From CBFGRV01 sp965651265 (GTDB lineage: Bacteria > Bacteroidota > Rhodothermia > Rhodothermales > VXPQ01), in the NCBI GenBank assembly GCA_965651265.1, contig CBFGRV010000001.1, positions 62,001 through 126,000 on the forward strand: a DNA stretch of 64,000 nucleotides, read 5' to 3'. Under the pieces are notes generated by a model, which made no database searches, was not told where the DNA came from, and saw only the letters and a list, made by a program, of their open reading frames with translations. Below, piece by piece: positions 57,459-64,000 of this stretch. The stretch's first letter is position 1, and each line of letters starts with the position of its first letter. The translations under genes and the position numbers were made by a program.

Positions 57459-58544
57459 CTATTGGAGTTGCGTAAGAAATTCGATGGTGTCGATGCCTCC
57501 CGGGCACCAACCAAGGGGGGGCCGTTGAGCCGAGCCCAACGGCTCGATGGAAAACGGATGGTCCGAGCCATGAAGGCCGGTGCGTAGCGCCTCGATGACG
57601 GCAGGCCTGGCGGTCAAGAGCTGAACCTGGTGGTGATGCTGATCGAGCCACGGTCTTATGTCCGTGACGTCGGAGTACTCGACCCAACGAATGTGACCCG
57701 GCTGCTGTGCCTCGGGCTCTCCTTTGCTGATGAGAAATTCGAGCCCTTCTCCGTAGGCATGCGGGGCGTTCACGGCCGCCAGAAACGCCTGTTGCATCTT
57801 CAGGCGCCGCGGTGTGCTTTCGTGCGCCGGGAAAACGGCTCGAAACCTTGCCAGCGCATCCATGAAGGCATCGGGGGCGAGATCCTTCGGCGCCCAAACG
57901 ATCGCCACGTTTCGGCATCCCAATCCCTCATGAAGAAGCGCATCCTCAGCCAGATGCTCGTAATCTTCGTCGGCCTCCTCCCCGTCGAGCACGGCGACGG
58001 CGAATCCGTGGCCGCGAACGAGCCGTCGATGCTCCGGTATGGCGTGCGCCGCCGCCTGTTCATGAACCCACTGCGCCGTTTCATCGCGGCCGGTCGCAAT
58101 TACGGCATCGACTCTCTTGAATAGCTCATCGGCCGTGACGAATTCCGCATCGAGGCTGCCGTGATGAGCACTCACATCTGCTGCAAAGGCCGGAAGAAGT
58201 GCTGGTGATCTGGAAGATACATGGCCCACGTATCTGTGCCCCGTCAGAACAACGGCGAGGAAATCCTGCAACTCAACCATCGGAATATTGCCGGCATTGA
58301 GGACGCCCACTGTGAGCCGGGATCGAGGCCGGCGGCCTTGTATCCATCTGGACAGCGATCGGGCCGTGATGAGGGCCATTTGCTGGTTGATGGCGAAGGC
58401 GACCGCTTCTTCGGTGAAGGTGTTGGATTCCAGTGCGAGCGTCTGCTCTACGGCACGCTCACGCTCGGGATGATCCGGTTCGCGCCAGGCCACCGCTACG
58501 GCTGCGATGGACTCCGCCAACTGTTCGGTATCGGTAGAGCGCAT
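57459..58544 (-). CDS. Acyl-CoA reductase, LuxC-like
   Basis: The 361-residue enzyme probably reduces an acyl group carried as a Cys thioester to an aldehyde with NAD(P)H. The catalytic Cys is C210 in LLHEGLGCRNVAIV; the nucleotide fold has GVLNAGNIPMVELQDFLAVVLTGH and VDAVIATGRDETAQW. LuxC is the fatty-acid reductase of bacterial bioluminescence. The open frame reaches 58649, but MRSTDTEQLAES at 58544 is chosen because it follows the LuxE-like stop by 13 bases. A perfect palindrome GGGATCGATCCC fills this gap. No luciferase genes are present, so the aldehyde has another use. Confidence 0.88.
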   Translation of the reverse strand: MRSTDTEQLAESIAAVAVAWREPDHPERERAVEQTLALESNTFTEEAVAFAINQQMALITARSLSRWIQGRRPRSRLTVGVLNAGNIPMVELQDFLAVVLTGHRYVGHVSSRSPALLPAFAADVSAHHGSLDAEFVTADELFKRVDAVIATGRDETAQWVHEQAAAHAIPEHRRLVRGHGFAVAVLDGEEADEDYEHLAEDALLHEGLGCRNVAIVWAPKDLAPDAFMDALARFRAVFPAHESTPRRLKMQQAFLAAVNAPHAYGEGLEFLISKGEPEAQQPGHIRWVEYSDVTDIRPWLDQHHHQVQLLTARPAVIEALRTGLHGSDHPFSIEPLGSAQRPPLGWCPGGIDTIEFLTQLQ

Positions 58545-58557
58545 GGGATCGATCCCG

Positions 58558-59571
58558 TCAGACGTTCTCCAGCAGAAAATTGCAACCCCGCAACTCCGCC
58601 CCCGATAGTCGGCCCAGAACGGCGAAGCCGTCGCCGATCCGGACGGCACGGTCTTCAGTCAGAATGGGCGAAACGGTGTGGATGTTCGCCAGATCGAGCA
58701 CCGCCAAGACCCCGACCTTGCCTTCGTCGACCTCCCGGAACGGATCCTCCGGGTCGAGTACCTGGATTCTCATCCAGGGAGGCGGAAGAAATATCTCATC
58801 GCCTCGGGTGTAGCACTGACTCAGAAGCTCGCACATGCCGTACTCGCTATAAATGCGACCACGGTCGACGCCAAAGCCGGCGGCAAGGCGTTCGTGCAAA
58901 TCCGTACGGTTGATCTCGCGCCGATATGTCTTCATCCCACCCGTCTCAATGACGAGCGCATTAGCCGGAAGCTGACAGGGATGATGTTCGACAAGTTGTA
59001 GCAGGCCGAACGCCGCGCCAATGACCACGAGTGGGACCCCATTCTGTTCACTCAGCTCGATGAAATCTGACAGGCGCTCCGGCTCCTCCAGAAACGACCT
59101 ACTTCCGAGAACGGCCATTTGCACGCGTATATAGTCGACCATGTACAACAAGGACGACCGGCTGCCCATTTCCGCGTAGTGAGGCAGATGCGCCGCCAGC
59201 ACAAACGGGGCCTCGCCAAACACGCGCCGGAAGTGTTCATCGATGGCGCGCTCATAGAGTCGAAGGTCCCTGACGTAGTGGCGACTCGGCCGGCCCGAAC
59301 CCGTGCCGCTGCTCTCGAACACGCGCTCGGCCTGTTCCGGCGGGTAGCACGTAACCGGCGATTCCTTGAATGCAGCAATTGGCAGATAGGGGAAGAGCTG
59401 CTCGCCAAAATCACCTATTGCCTTGCAATAACGGCCATAAACGGGGTTTCGCTCCCGCTGATATCCAACGATTAGCTCGGCGAGCTCCGCGAACTCGTGC
59501 GTCGCCCCTCCATCCTCAAGCCGAAAGAGTCGATCCGCTATCCCTTCGATAGCCCCGTCACCCGTGTTCAC
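58558..59571 (-). CDS. Acyl-protein synthetase, LuxE/PaaK-like
   Basis: The 337-residue enzyme should activate a carboxylic acid with ATP and pass the acyl to the LuxC-type enzyme. The ATP-binding block SSGTGSGRPSRHYVRD (the PaaK-like SSGT motif), the VIETGGMKTYRREINRTDLH block and SEYGMCELLSQCYTRG are visible. The GTG at 59571 overlaps the redoxin stop as GTGA, typical of coupling; ATG at 59592 is an alternative that overlaps more. With luxC this is the acyl-reductase pair seen in several non-luminous bacteria. Confidence 0.87.
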   Translation of the reverse strand: MNTGDGAIEGIADRLFRLEDGGATHEFAELAELIVGYQRERNPVYGRYCKAIGDFGEQLFPYLPIAAFKESPVTCYPPEQAERVFESSGTGSGRPSRHYVRDLRLYERAIDEHFRRVFGEAPFVLAAHLPHYAEMGSRSSLLYMVDYIRVQMAVLGSRSFLEEPERLSDFIELSEQNGVPLVVIGAAFGLLQLVEHHPCQLPANALVIETGGMKTYRREINRTDLHERLAAGFGVDRGRIYSEYGMCELLSQCYTRGDEIFLPPPWMRIQVLDPEDPFREVDEGKVGVLAVLDLANIHTVSPILTEDRAVRIGDGFAVLGRLSGAELRGCNFLLENV

Positions 59572-60197
59572 TCCACCGGCTTGATGGTGCATCCAAAGGC
59601 CTTCGTCTGCGACACGGCCACGTTCGATCCTTCGGCTATGGCGGAGAGCGCGTCCCGAAGAAACTGCTGACTGACGCTCGCTGGATCTCCCGGGCTGTCG
59701 TCGATTGTGCCCACATAGACGAGCGCTCGGGCGCCATCGAACACGTACACGTGCGGCGTCCGCTCAGCGCCAAATGCCTTGGCAAGTTGGGACGTCGGAT
59801 CGGAGAGGTAAACTACGGACGCAGGGAATCCGGCCCGCCGGAAACTCTCGGCGCCTGCTTCGGCCGACTCCTGCGGATATGCAGAGGGATCGTTCGAGTT
59901 GACCAGAACAAAACGAAAGCCGCGACTTCCGAACTCTTGGGCAAGAGCACTGAGCCGCCCCTGGTAGCGCTCCACCCAGGGGCACTGGTTACTCCAGAAT
60001 ACGACGACGGTGCCCTGCTCGCCCGCCAACGAACCAAGCGACGCCTGCCCTCCCGCCACATTCGCAAAAGAGGCATTGGCCATCGGGAGCGCCGATCCCA
60101 GAGGCAATTCCTGCGCCCGGGCCGGCAGCACGATGAGAGCCACCAACAGAGGCGTCCAGAAGAGTGTGCGGTGGCGGAAAGGGATGTTTGCAGTCAT
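59568..60197 (-). CDS. Exported redoxin-family protein
   Basis: The 209-residue protein has a signal peptide (LLVALIVLPARAQE) and a thioredoxin-fold domain: SFANVAGGQASLGSLAGEQGTVVVFWSNQCPWVERYQGRLSALAQEFGSRGFRFVLVN. Only a single Cys of a CxxC is visible (NQCPWV), as in one-Cys redoxin/thioredoxin-like proteins. A cis-Pro region SAEAGAESFRRAGFPASVVYL follows. The start at 60197 gives the signal peptide; the frame is open to 60287. It is 4 bases overlapped with the LuxE-like gene, an odd pairing because this protein is exported and LuxE is cytoplasmic. Confidence 0.85.
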   Translation of the reverse strand: MTANIPFRHRTLFWTPLLVALIVLPARAQELPLGSALPMANASFANVAGGQASLGSLAGEQGTVVVFWSNQCPWVERYQGRLSALAQEFGSRGFRFVLVNSNDPSAYPQESAEAGAESFRRAGFPASVVYLSDPTSQLAKAFGAERTPHVYVFDGARALVYVGTIDDSPGDPASVSQQFLRDALSAIAEGSNVAVSQTKAFGCTIKPVE

Positions 60198-60273
60198 CGT
60201 CGTCGCAGTTGGTTCTGATGTACGGAGATGTCGGCCAAACCGGCCCTCTCCATTTTCGCCTAAGCTAAGACCC

Positions 60274-60323
60274 GTCGGAGGCTGCAAGTTCCGCCTGGGC
60301 GGGCTGCAGCACCGCCCTCCGAC
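60274..60323. repeat. Inverted repeat between redoxin and hybrid-kinase genes
   Basis: GTCGGAGG (60274-60281) and CCTCCGAC (60316-60323) are perfect inverted arms around a GC-rich inner part that can itself pair (CCGCC/GGCGG). No T-run follows on either strand. It may be a weak RNA structure after the hybrid kinase gene or chance in GC-rich DNA. Confidence 0.35.
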
Positions 60324-60362
60324 AGCATTCCAACTGCGATATCAACAATCCTGCCTAACCGC

Positions 60363-62348
60363 TCAGACTACCGGCGCCGCGTGCCCCGTGTGCTCGTACA
60401 GAACGTTGAGCAAATCGAGCTTCTGGAGCGGCTTCGCGACGTAATCGTCCCAACCTTCATCCAGTGCGGCGGCCTTACGCCCGTTCATACGCTTCTGATC
60501 GATCAGGATGAGTGGGATGTCTCGAAAACTGGGCGATTCGCGGAAGCTCCGGAGCAACTCGTACGAATTGCTCCCAGGGTCGAGATCGGTATCGATGAAT
60601 ACGGCCTCGAACTCCTTGCGGCCCGAGAGCGCTGCCGCTTCCCCCAGAGAATGTGCGGAATCGAACTCGAAGTACTCGCCGAGCATGTGGGCAATGATCC
60701 GGTGGGACTCCATCTGCGCGTCGGCAATGAGAATACGAGACTTGATTGCGCTGCGGCGTTTCAGCTCCTGGATGACGAGAGGCAGTCGAACGACGAAGGA
60801 GCTGCCTGCCCCCTTCCGACTATGCACGCGGATGTCGCCATCCATCATCGAGACCAGTTTGCGCGCCACGGTCAGCCCGAGTCCTACCCCTTCGAAGGTG
60901 CGACTGGTCCCGTCCTCCTCTTGTGTGAAGGCCTCAAAGACGTTCGGAAGAACCTCCGTGTCGATGCCGACGCCGGTATCCATCACGCGCACGTAGGCGT
61001 ACTCGCGACTCTGCGACACGTCCAGAAGAATCCCGCCATCTTCGGTGAACTTTACGGCATTGTCCACCAGACTCTTGATGCACCGAGCCAGGCCTACCCG
61101 ATCACCTCGAACGAGGATCTCTGGAGACGAGGTCGAACACTTCAGAAACAGCCCGCGCTGACTCGTCGTGTGCTGCACGCTTCGCACCACCTCCTCGACT
61201 TCAGCGGACAGGTTTAGGATTTCAGGCCGGAATTCGAGGTTCTCGGCCTGCAAGCCCGACAGGTCGAGGATGTGCGTCAGTGTATCGGAGAGCCTCAGCC
61301 CGTTCTCTTCGATGTTTCGAAGGAAGTCTCGAGCTTCCGGGGGCACCTCCGGCTGAAGCATCTTCGCTGTGGCGATAATGCCGGAGAGCGGCGTCCGGAT
61401 CTCGTGGCTGACGTTCTGAAGCAGCGCCTCCTTCAGGCGGGTTGCCTTCTGCCACTCTTCGCGTGCATCCCGGAGATCTCTCTCCAGCACGGTGACTTCC
61501 GTCCGGTCGATGCCGAACCCGAGCACCATGGCGACCTCACCGTTCTCGTCGAGGTACGGGCAATATCGCCAGGCAAATTGCCGATTGACTCCATCCACGA
61601 CGACCTCCTCTTCGAAAAAGACGGTCTGCTTGCTGTCGATAGCCTCCATGCGGTGGCCCCGGCGCCGAAGAGCCAGCTCGATGTGCAATCCTGACTCGCG
61701 GCAGTAGTCGAGGTCGGTCTTGCCTATCAGCCACTTCTGCTGTTCCGCGTCCTCGATGAGCGACGAGCTGAGATACAGGTAGCGGCCATCGGGGGCAAGG
61801 ATGGAGACTTCGACGGGCGCATGCTGGATGATGTAATCGATAAAGGCCTCGTACTGAACGCTCTGGTTGTGCTCCTCGGACAGGTCCTCCAGTAGTACGA
61901 CGATACGGGTGCGGCCATCGACTTCCATGGCGTTTAACCGAGCCCGCGTATAGAAAGCGCCTTTCGCACCGGGGACAAGCGTCTCGATCGTTGCCTGCCC
62001 CTTCGTGCGCACGTCATCCGAAACGGAGTCGGCCACCTCCTTATCCGTCACTCCAAGCACCGCCAGTAGGTCCTCATTCCGACGGCGCTGCTTACCGAGG
62101 CCCAGTCGGACCCGTGCCGCTTTGTTGCTGTCGAGGATCCGCAGATCAGCATCCGTGACGATGACGGGTCCGCCAATTGAATCGAGCGCGACGCGGCCCC
62201 TCCTGGCTTCGCGTTTCCAGTGCGCCACCCGCCTCCAGGCGAACCACGTCACCACGATCAGAAGCACGGCGGCCGCTGCCGCTACGTGTACGGGCGAAGC
62301 GCCCTGTAGAATGGTTACGCCAAGTACAGTCCCACCGACTCCAATCAT
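60363..62348 (-). CDS. Hybrid PAS sensor histidine kinase with receiver domain
   Basis: The 661-residue protein has an N-terminal membrane segment (AAAAAVLLIVVTWFAW), two PAS regions (SIGGPVIVTDADLRILDSNK and HAPVEVSILAPDGRYLYLSSS), HisKA with ALLQNVSHEIRTPLSGII (phospho-His), HATPase with LVDNAVKFTEDGG, VMDTGVGID and GVGLGLTVARKLV, and a C-terminal receiver (ILIADAQMESHR, FEAVFIDTDLDPGS, PLILIDQKRMNG, DDYVAKPLQKLD). The receiver keeps an Asp and Lys but has a single acidic residue at the first site instead of the usual pair. It is divergent from the OmpR-type regulator next door, which is probably its partner or a parallel output. Confidence 0.92.
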   Translation of the reverse strand: MIGVGGTVLGVTILQGASPVHVAAAAAVLLIVVTWFAWRRVAHWKREARRGRVALDSIGGPVIVTDADLRILDSNKAARVRLGLGKQRRRNEDLLAVLGVTDKEVADSVSDDVRTKGQATIETLVPGAKGAFYTRARLNAMEVDGRTRIVVLLEDLSEEHNQSVQYEAFIDYIIQHAPVEVSILAPDGRYLYLSSSLIEDAEQQKWLIGKTDLDYCRESGLHIELALRRRGHRMEAIDSKQTVFFEEEVVVDGVNRQFAWRYCPYLDENGEVAMVLGFGIDRTEVTVLERDLRDAREEWQKATRLKEALLQNVSHEIRTPLSGIIATAKMLQPEVPPEARDFLRNIEENGLRLSDTLTHILDLSGLQAENLEFRPEILNLSAEVEEVVRSVQHTTSQRGLFLKCSTSSPEILVRGDRVGLARCIKSLVDNAVKFTEDGGILLDVSQSREYAYVRVMDTGVGIDTEVLPNVFEAFTQEEDGTSRTFEGVGLGLTVARKLVSMMDGDIRVHSRKGAGSSFVVRLPLVIQELKRRSAIKSRILIADAQMESHRIIAHMLGEYFEFDSAHSLGEAAALSGRKEFEAVFIDTDLDPGSNSYELLRSFRESPSFRDIPLILIDQKRMNGRKAAALDEGWDDYVAKPLQKLDLLNVLYEHTGHAAPVV

Positions 62349-62415
62349 ATCAGGCCCTAGATCGAACGAGAGAGTTCACCTGATGAGCGGTATCGGTCGA
62401 AGCGCCGAGGAACTT

Positions 62416-62455
62416 TAGGCGGTTTTGCCTAGGCGCAATTCTCAGGGATATCCCT
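62416..62455. repeat. Two dyads in the divergent kinase/regulator promoter region
   Basis: TAGGC-N6-GCCTA at 62416-62431 and a perfect 12-base palindrome AGGGATATCCCT at 62444-62455 lie in the 212-base divergent gap. They are candidates for operator sites or autoregulation, but no factor is known. No other gene or RNA is seen in 62349-62560. Confidence 0.4.
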
Positions 62456-62560
62456 ATTCCGGACAGGCGTGCCCCCATACTCATTTCAACCGCACACTGC
62501 TATTCAATGCAATCCTGGGATGGTAGCTTGCAGGTTCTCGCGCGATGAGAGACGCAGGTC

Positions 62561-63328
62561 ATGAGAAGAGTGGGCGGAGGTATGGAGCGGCAGTTTACAA
62601 GGTACCCGCCGGGTTCGACACCGGGCCACGACGGCGCAACGGCCTACCGGCTCTTCCTCGTGGAAGACGACAATGACCTGCGGGGGGCCCTCGTTGATTA
62701 CCTGAACGTCGGCGGGTATGAGGTCATCTCCTGCGCGGACGGATCCGCGGCGCTGGATTGCCTGAAGTCTGAAGGCCCGTTCGATGTGATCCTGCTCGAT
62801 GTAATGTTGCCGGGCCTGAGCGGATTCGAAATTCTAAAGAGCATCCGGGAAGCCCGCATCACCGTGCCGACGATCATGCTCACGGCGCGCGGGAGCCAGG
62901 AAGACATCCTCACGGGATTCAGCCTCGGCGCCGACGACTACGTGTCGAAGCCTTTTTCCGCCGATCTCCTGGAAGCACGGCTGCGCGCCATCCTCTCCAG
63001 AACCAAAACTGCCGCAGAAGCACCGATGGACGTCCATGAGTTTGGACGGGTCAGGGTCAACTTCTCATCGAACGAAGCTGATCGAGATGGTGAACCCATC
63101 TCATTCACCGCTCTCGAATACGAGCTCCTGCGCTACCTCATCAACAACAGCCGCAAAGTGATCAGTCGCGAAACGCTGCTGCGCGACGTCTGGAGCCTGC
63201 CTCCCGAAGTGGACACACGGACGGTGGACCGCCACGTCGCATCACTGCGCAAGAAAATCGAACCCGACCGTGACGCGCCGCGCCACATCCTGACGATCTA
63301 CGGTCGCGGCTACCGGTTTGACCCGTAG
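62561..63328 (+). CDS. OmpR/PhoB-family response regulator
   Basis: The 255-residue protein has a receiver (FLVEDDNDLRGALVDYL, FDVILLDVMLPGLSG with the phospho-Asp, TIMLTARGSQED, LGADDYVSKPFSADLLEARL) and a winged-helix output domain (ISFTALEYELLRYLINNSRKVISRETLLRDVW, TVDRHVASLRKKIEP, TIYGRGYRF). Partner of the divergent hybrid kinase by proximity. ATG at 62582 is an alternative start. Its 3' end overlaps the convergent NSS transporter by 19 bases. Confidence 0.94.
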   Translation: MRRVGGGMERQFTRYPPGSTPGHDGATAYRLFLVEDDNDLRGALVDYLNVGGYEVISCADGSAALDCLKSEGPFDVILLDVMLPGLSGFEILKSIREARITVPTIMLTARGSQEDILTGFSLGADDYVSKPFSADLLEARLRAILSRTKTAAEAPMDVHEFGRVRVNFSSNEADRDGEPISFTALEYELLRYLINNSRKVISRETLLRDVWSLPPEVDTRTVDRHVASLRKKIEPDRDAPRHILTIYGRGYRFDP

Positions 63329-64000
63329 GACGTCCGCTGCACGATCCATCGATTGAGGCCCACCAGGACGAGGAGTGCGGCGCCCCACTGTGCCAGGCAC
63401 GTCATCACGCTGTAGGGTTCGAACGGATCGTACCACGTATCCGGCGCATAGGTCGATGCTGCCAGATAGAGCCACCACACGAGCAGCACGAGGGCCTGCA
63501 GCGGCACGGCGTAGCGGATGAGGCTTTGCCAGCCTCGGCCGGCCGACCAGTCTCCTTCCCCGCCTGAAATGACGTCGCGCGCGAAATCAGCGACGCCGTA
63601 TCGGATGACGGCGAAGGCGACGAAGGCCCCCGAGATCATGAGGGCCACACCCCATACGAAGTCCTGATTGCCGAGGAAATTGAGTGACAACGCCGAGGGG
63701 ATTCCAAGCACAAACCCGAACAGTCCCACACACGCGATCGCCTGGGGCCGGCGCAAGCCTGCATCCATAAGGACGCGCGTGGCCAGCTCGATCATCGAGA
63801 TCAGGGAGGTAAACGCAGCGAAGCTCAGGCCGAGAAAGAAGAGCACGGCCAGTATGCTTCCGAACTGCATCCTGGCAAAAAGCTGCGGCATCCAGATGAA
63901 GGTCAAACCCGTCGAGGCCGGGCCGCTCGATTTCATCACCTCAAGAACCTCGGGGCGGGACATCTCGGCGCCCAGAACCGCGAAGACCGTCCCGAAAATC
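63310..64000 (-). CDS. Sodium:neurotransmitter symporter family transporter, C-terminal part (cut by window edge)
   Basis: The last about 230 codons of an NSS/SNF sodium-coupled amino-acid transporter. Visible: IFGTVFAVLGAEMSRPEVLEV, STGLTFIWMPQLFAR, LAVLFFLGLSFAAFTSLISMIEL (TM6-7 with the Na-site Ser/Thr region), FGFVLGIPSALSLN, DFVWGVALMISGAFVAFAVIRYG, and two helices at the end. The reading frame continues beyond base 64000, so the N-terminal half, including the first Na-binding helix, is missing. Substrate not known. Confidence 0.9.
   Translation of the reverse strand, partial: IFGTVFAVLGAEMSRPEVLEVMKSSGPASTGLTFIWMPQLFARMQFGSILAVLFFLGLSFAAFTSLISMIELATRVLMDAGLRRPQAIACVGLFGFVLGIPSALSLNFLGNQDFVWGVALMISGAFVAFAVIRYGVADFARDVISGGEGDWSAGRGWQSLIRYAVPLQALVLLVWWLYLAASTYAPDTWYDPFEPYSVMTCLAQWGAALLVLVGLNRWIVQRTSYGSNR

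Noticed and set aside
57459..60197. Bioluminescence operon
   Set aside because: Only LuxC- and LuxE-like genes are present; no luciferase (luxA, luxB) or transferase (luxD) genes, so light production is not supported.
1..64000. CRISPR array, insertion sequence, prophage or rRNA
   Set aside because: No regularly spaced repeats, transposase or integrase frames, or rRNA sequence were seen in either strand.

Overview
The window looks like a chromosomal stretch from a Bacteroidota-related bacterium, most likely of the Rhodothermota/Balneolota branch. The evidence is a type IX secretion sorting tail on a PQQ-type sugar dehydrogenase (41962-43974), an isoleucyl-tRNA synthetase with the GIHH form of the HIGH motif, many start codons without a clear Shine-Dalgarno sequence, and a moderately high GC content judged by eye. 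I see no insertion sequence, prophage, integrase, CRISPR array or rRNA. It reads as vertically inherited housekeeping DNA with several lineage-specific envelope and signalling genes.

Layout. 1-11.1 kb: the 5' part of ileS, a hypothetical gene, purine nucleoside phosphorylase, a DivIVA-like protein, YggS, an ABC exporter pair (YbbP/YbbA type) with a divergent TesA-like lipase lipoprotein (the same layout as Escherichia coli tesA/ybbA/ybbP), then the three-subunit proton-translocating transhydrogenase. 11.2-14.9 kb: a serine biosynthesis operon, DUF1015-serA-serC. 15.1-15.3 kb: initiator tRNA with a strong terminator. 15.3-21.4 kb: a PRC-barrel protein with a Pro/Glu-rich partner, then a divergent pair: an HD phosphohydrolase fused to a Pycsar-type effector membrane domain, and a large lipoprotein combining a metallophosphoesterase, a possible kinase-like module and an Omp85-like barrel. 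21.4-28.3 kb: recA, cinA, pyrE, pgsA-like, dnaK with terminator, tatD. 28.4-34.6 kb: a LytS/LytTR two-component pair, a SpoIID-like protein and Sua5. 34.6-37.1 kb: a flavoprotein and methyltransferase pair and a stand-alone receiver that appears to carry the tail of a lost histidine kinase. 37.3-41.6 kb: a sugar/inositol-type catabolic operon and a DUF2231 membrane protein. 41.7-44 kb: tRNA-Pro and a secreted cupredoxin/PQQ-type dehydrogenase. 44.1-51.6 kb: a MerR regulator, a DMT transporter, CvpA, YqeY, and an envelope operon (gluzincin/TolB-propeller/Omp85 fusion, BamB-like lipoprotein, PEGA protein). 51.8-57 kb: EI and HPr of a PTS, a short-chain prenyl synthase, adenylate kinase and two small membrane proteins. 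57.1-60.2 kb: an Nfu N-domain protein and an operon of a redoxin with LuxE-like and LuxC-like genes. 60.4-63.3 kb: a divergent hybrid histidine kinase and OmpR-type regulator. The window ends inside an NSS-family sodium symporter.

Most genes lie on the minus strand in tight operons with 1-4 bp overlaps. The most unusual items are the two very large envelope fusions (17.6-21.4 and 48.6-51.6 kb), the HD/Pycsar-effector fusion with no cyclase beside it, the luxC/luxE-like pair without luciferase genes, and the DUF1015 gene at the head of the serine operon. No function in this annotation has been tested by database search; calls rest on motifs visible in the translated sequence.
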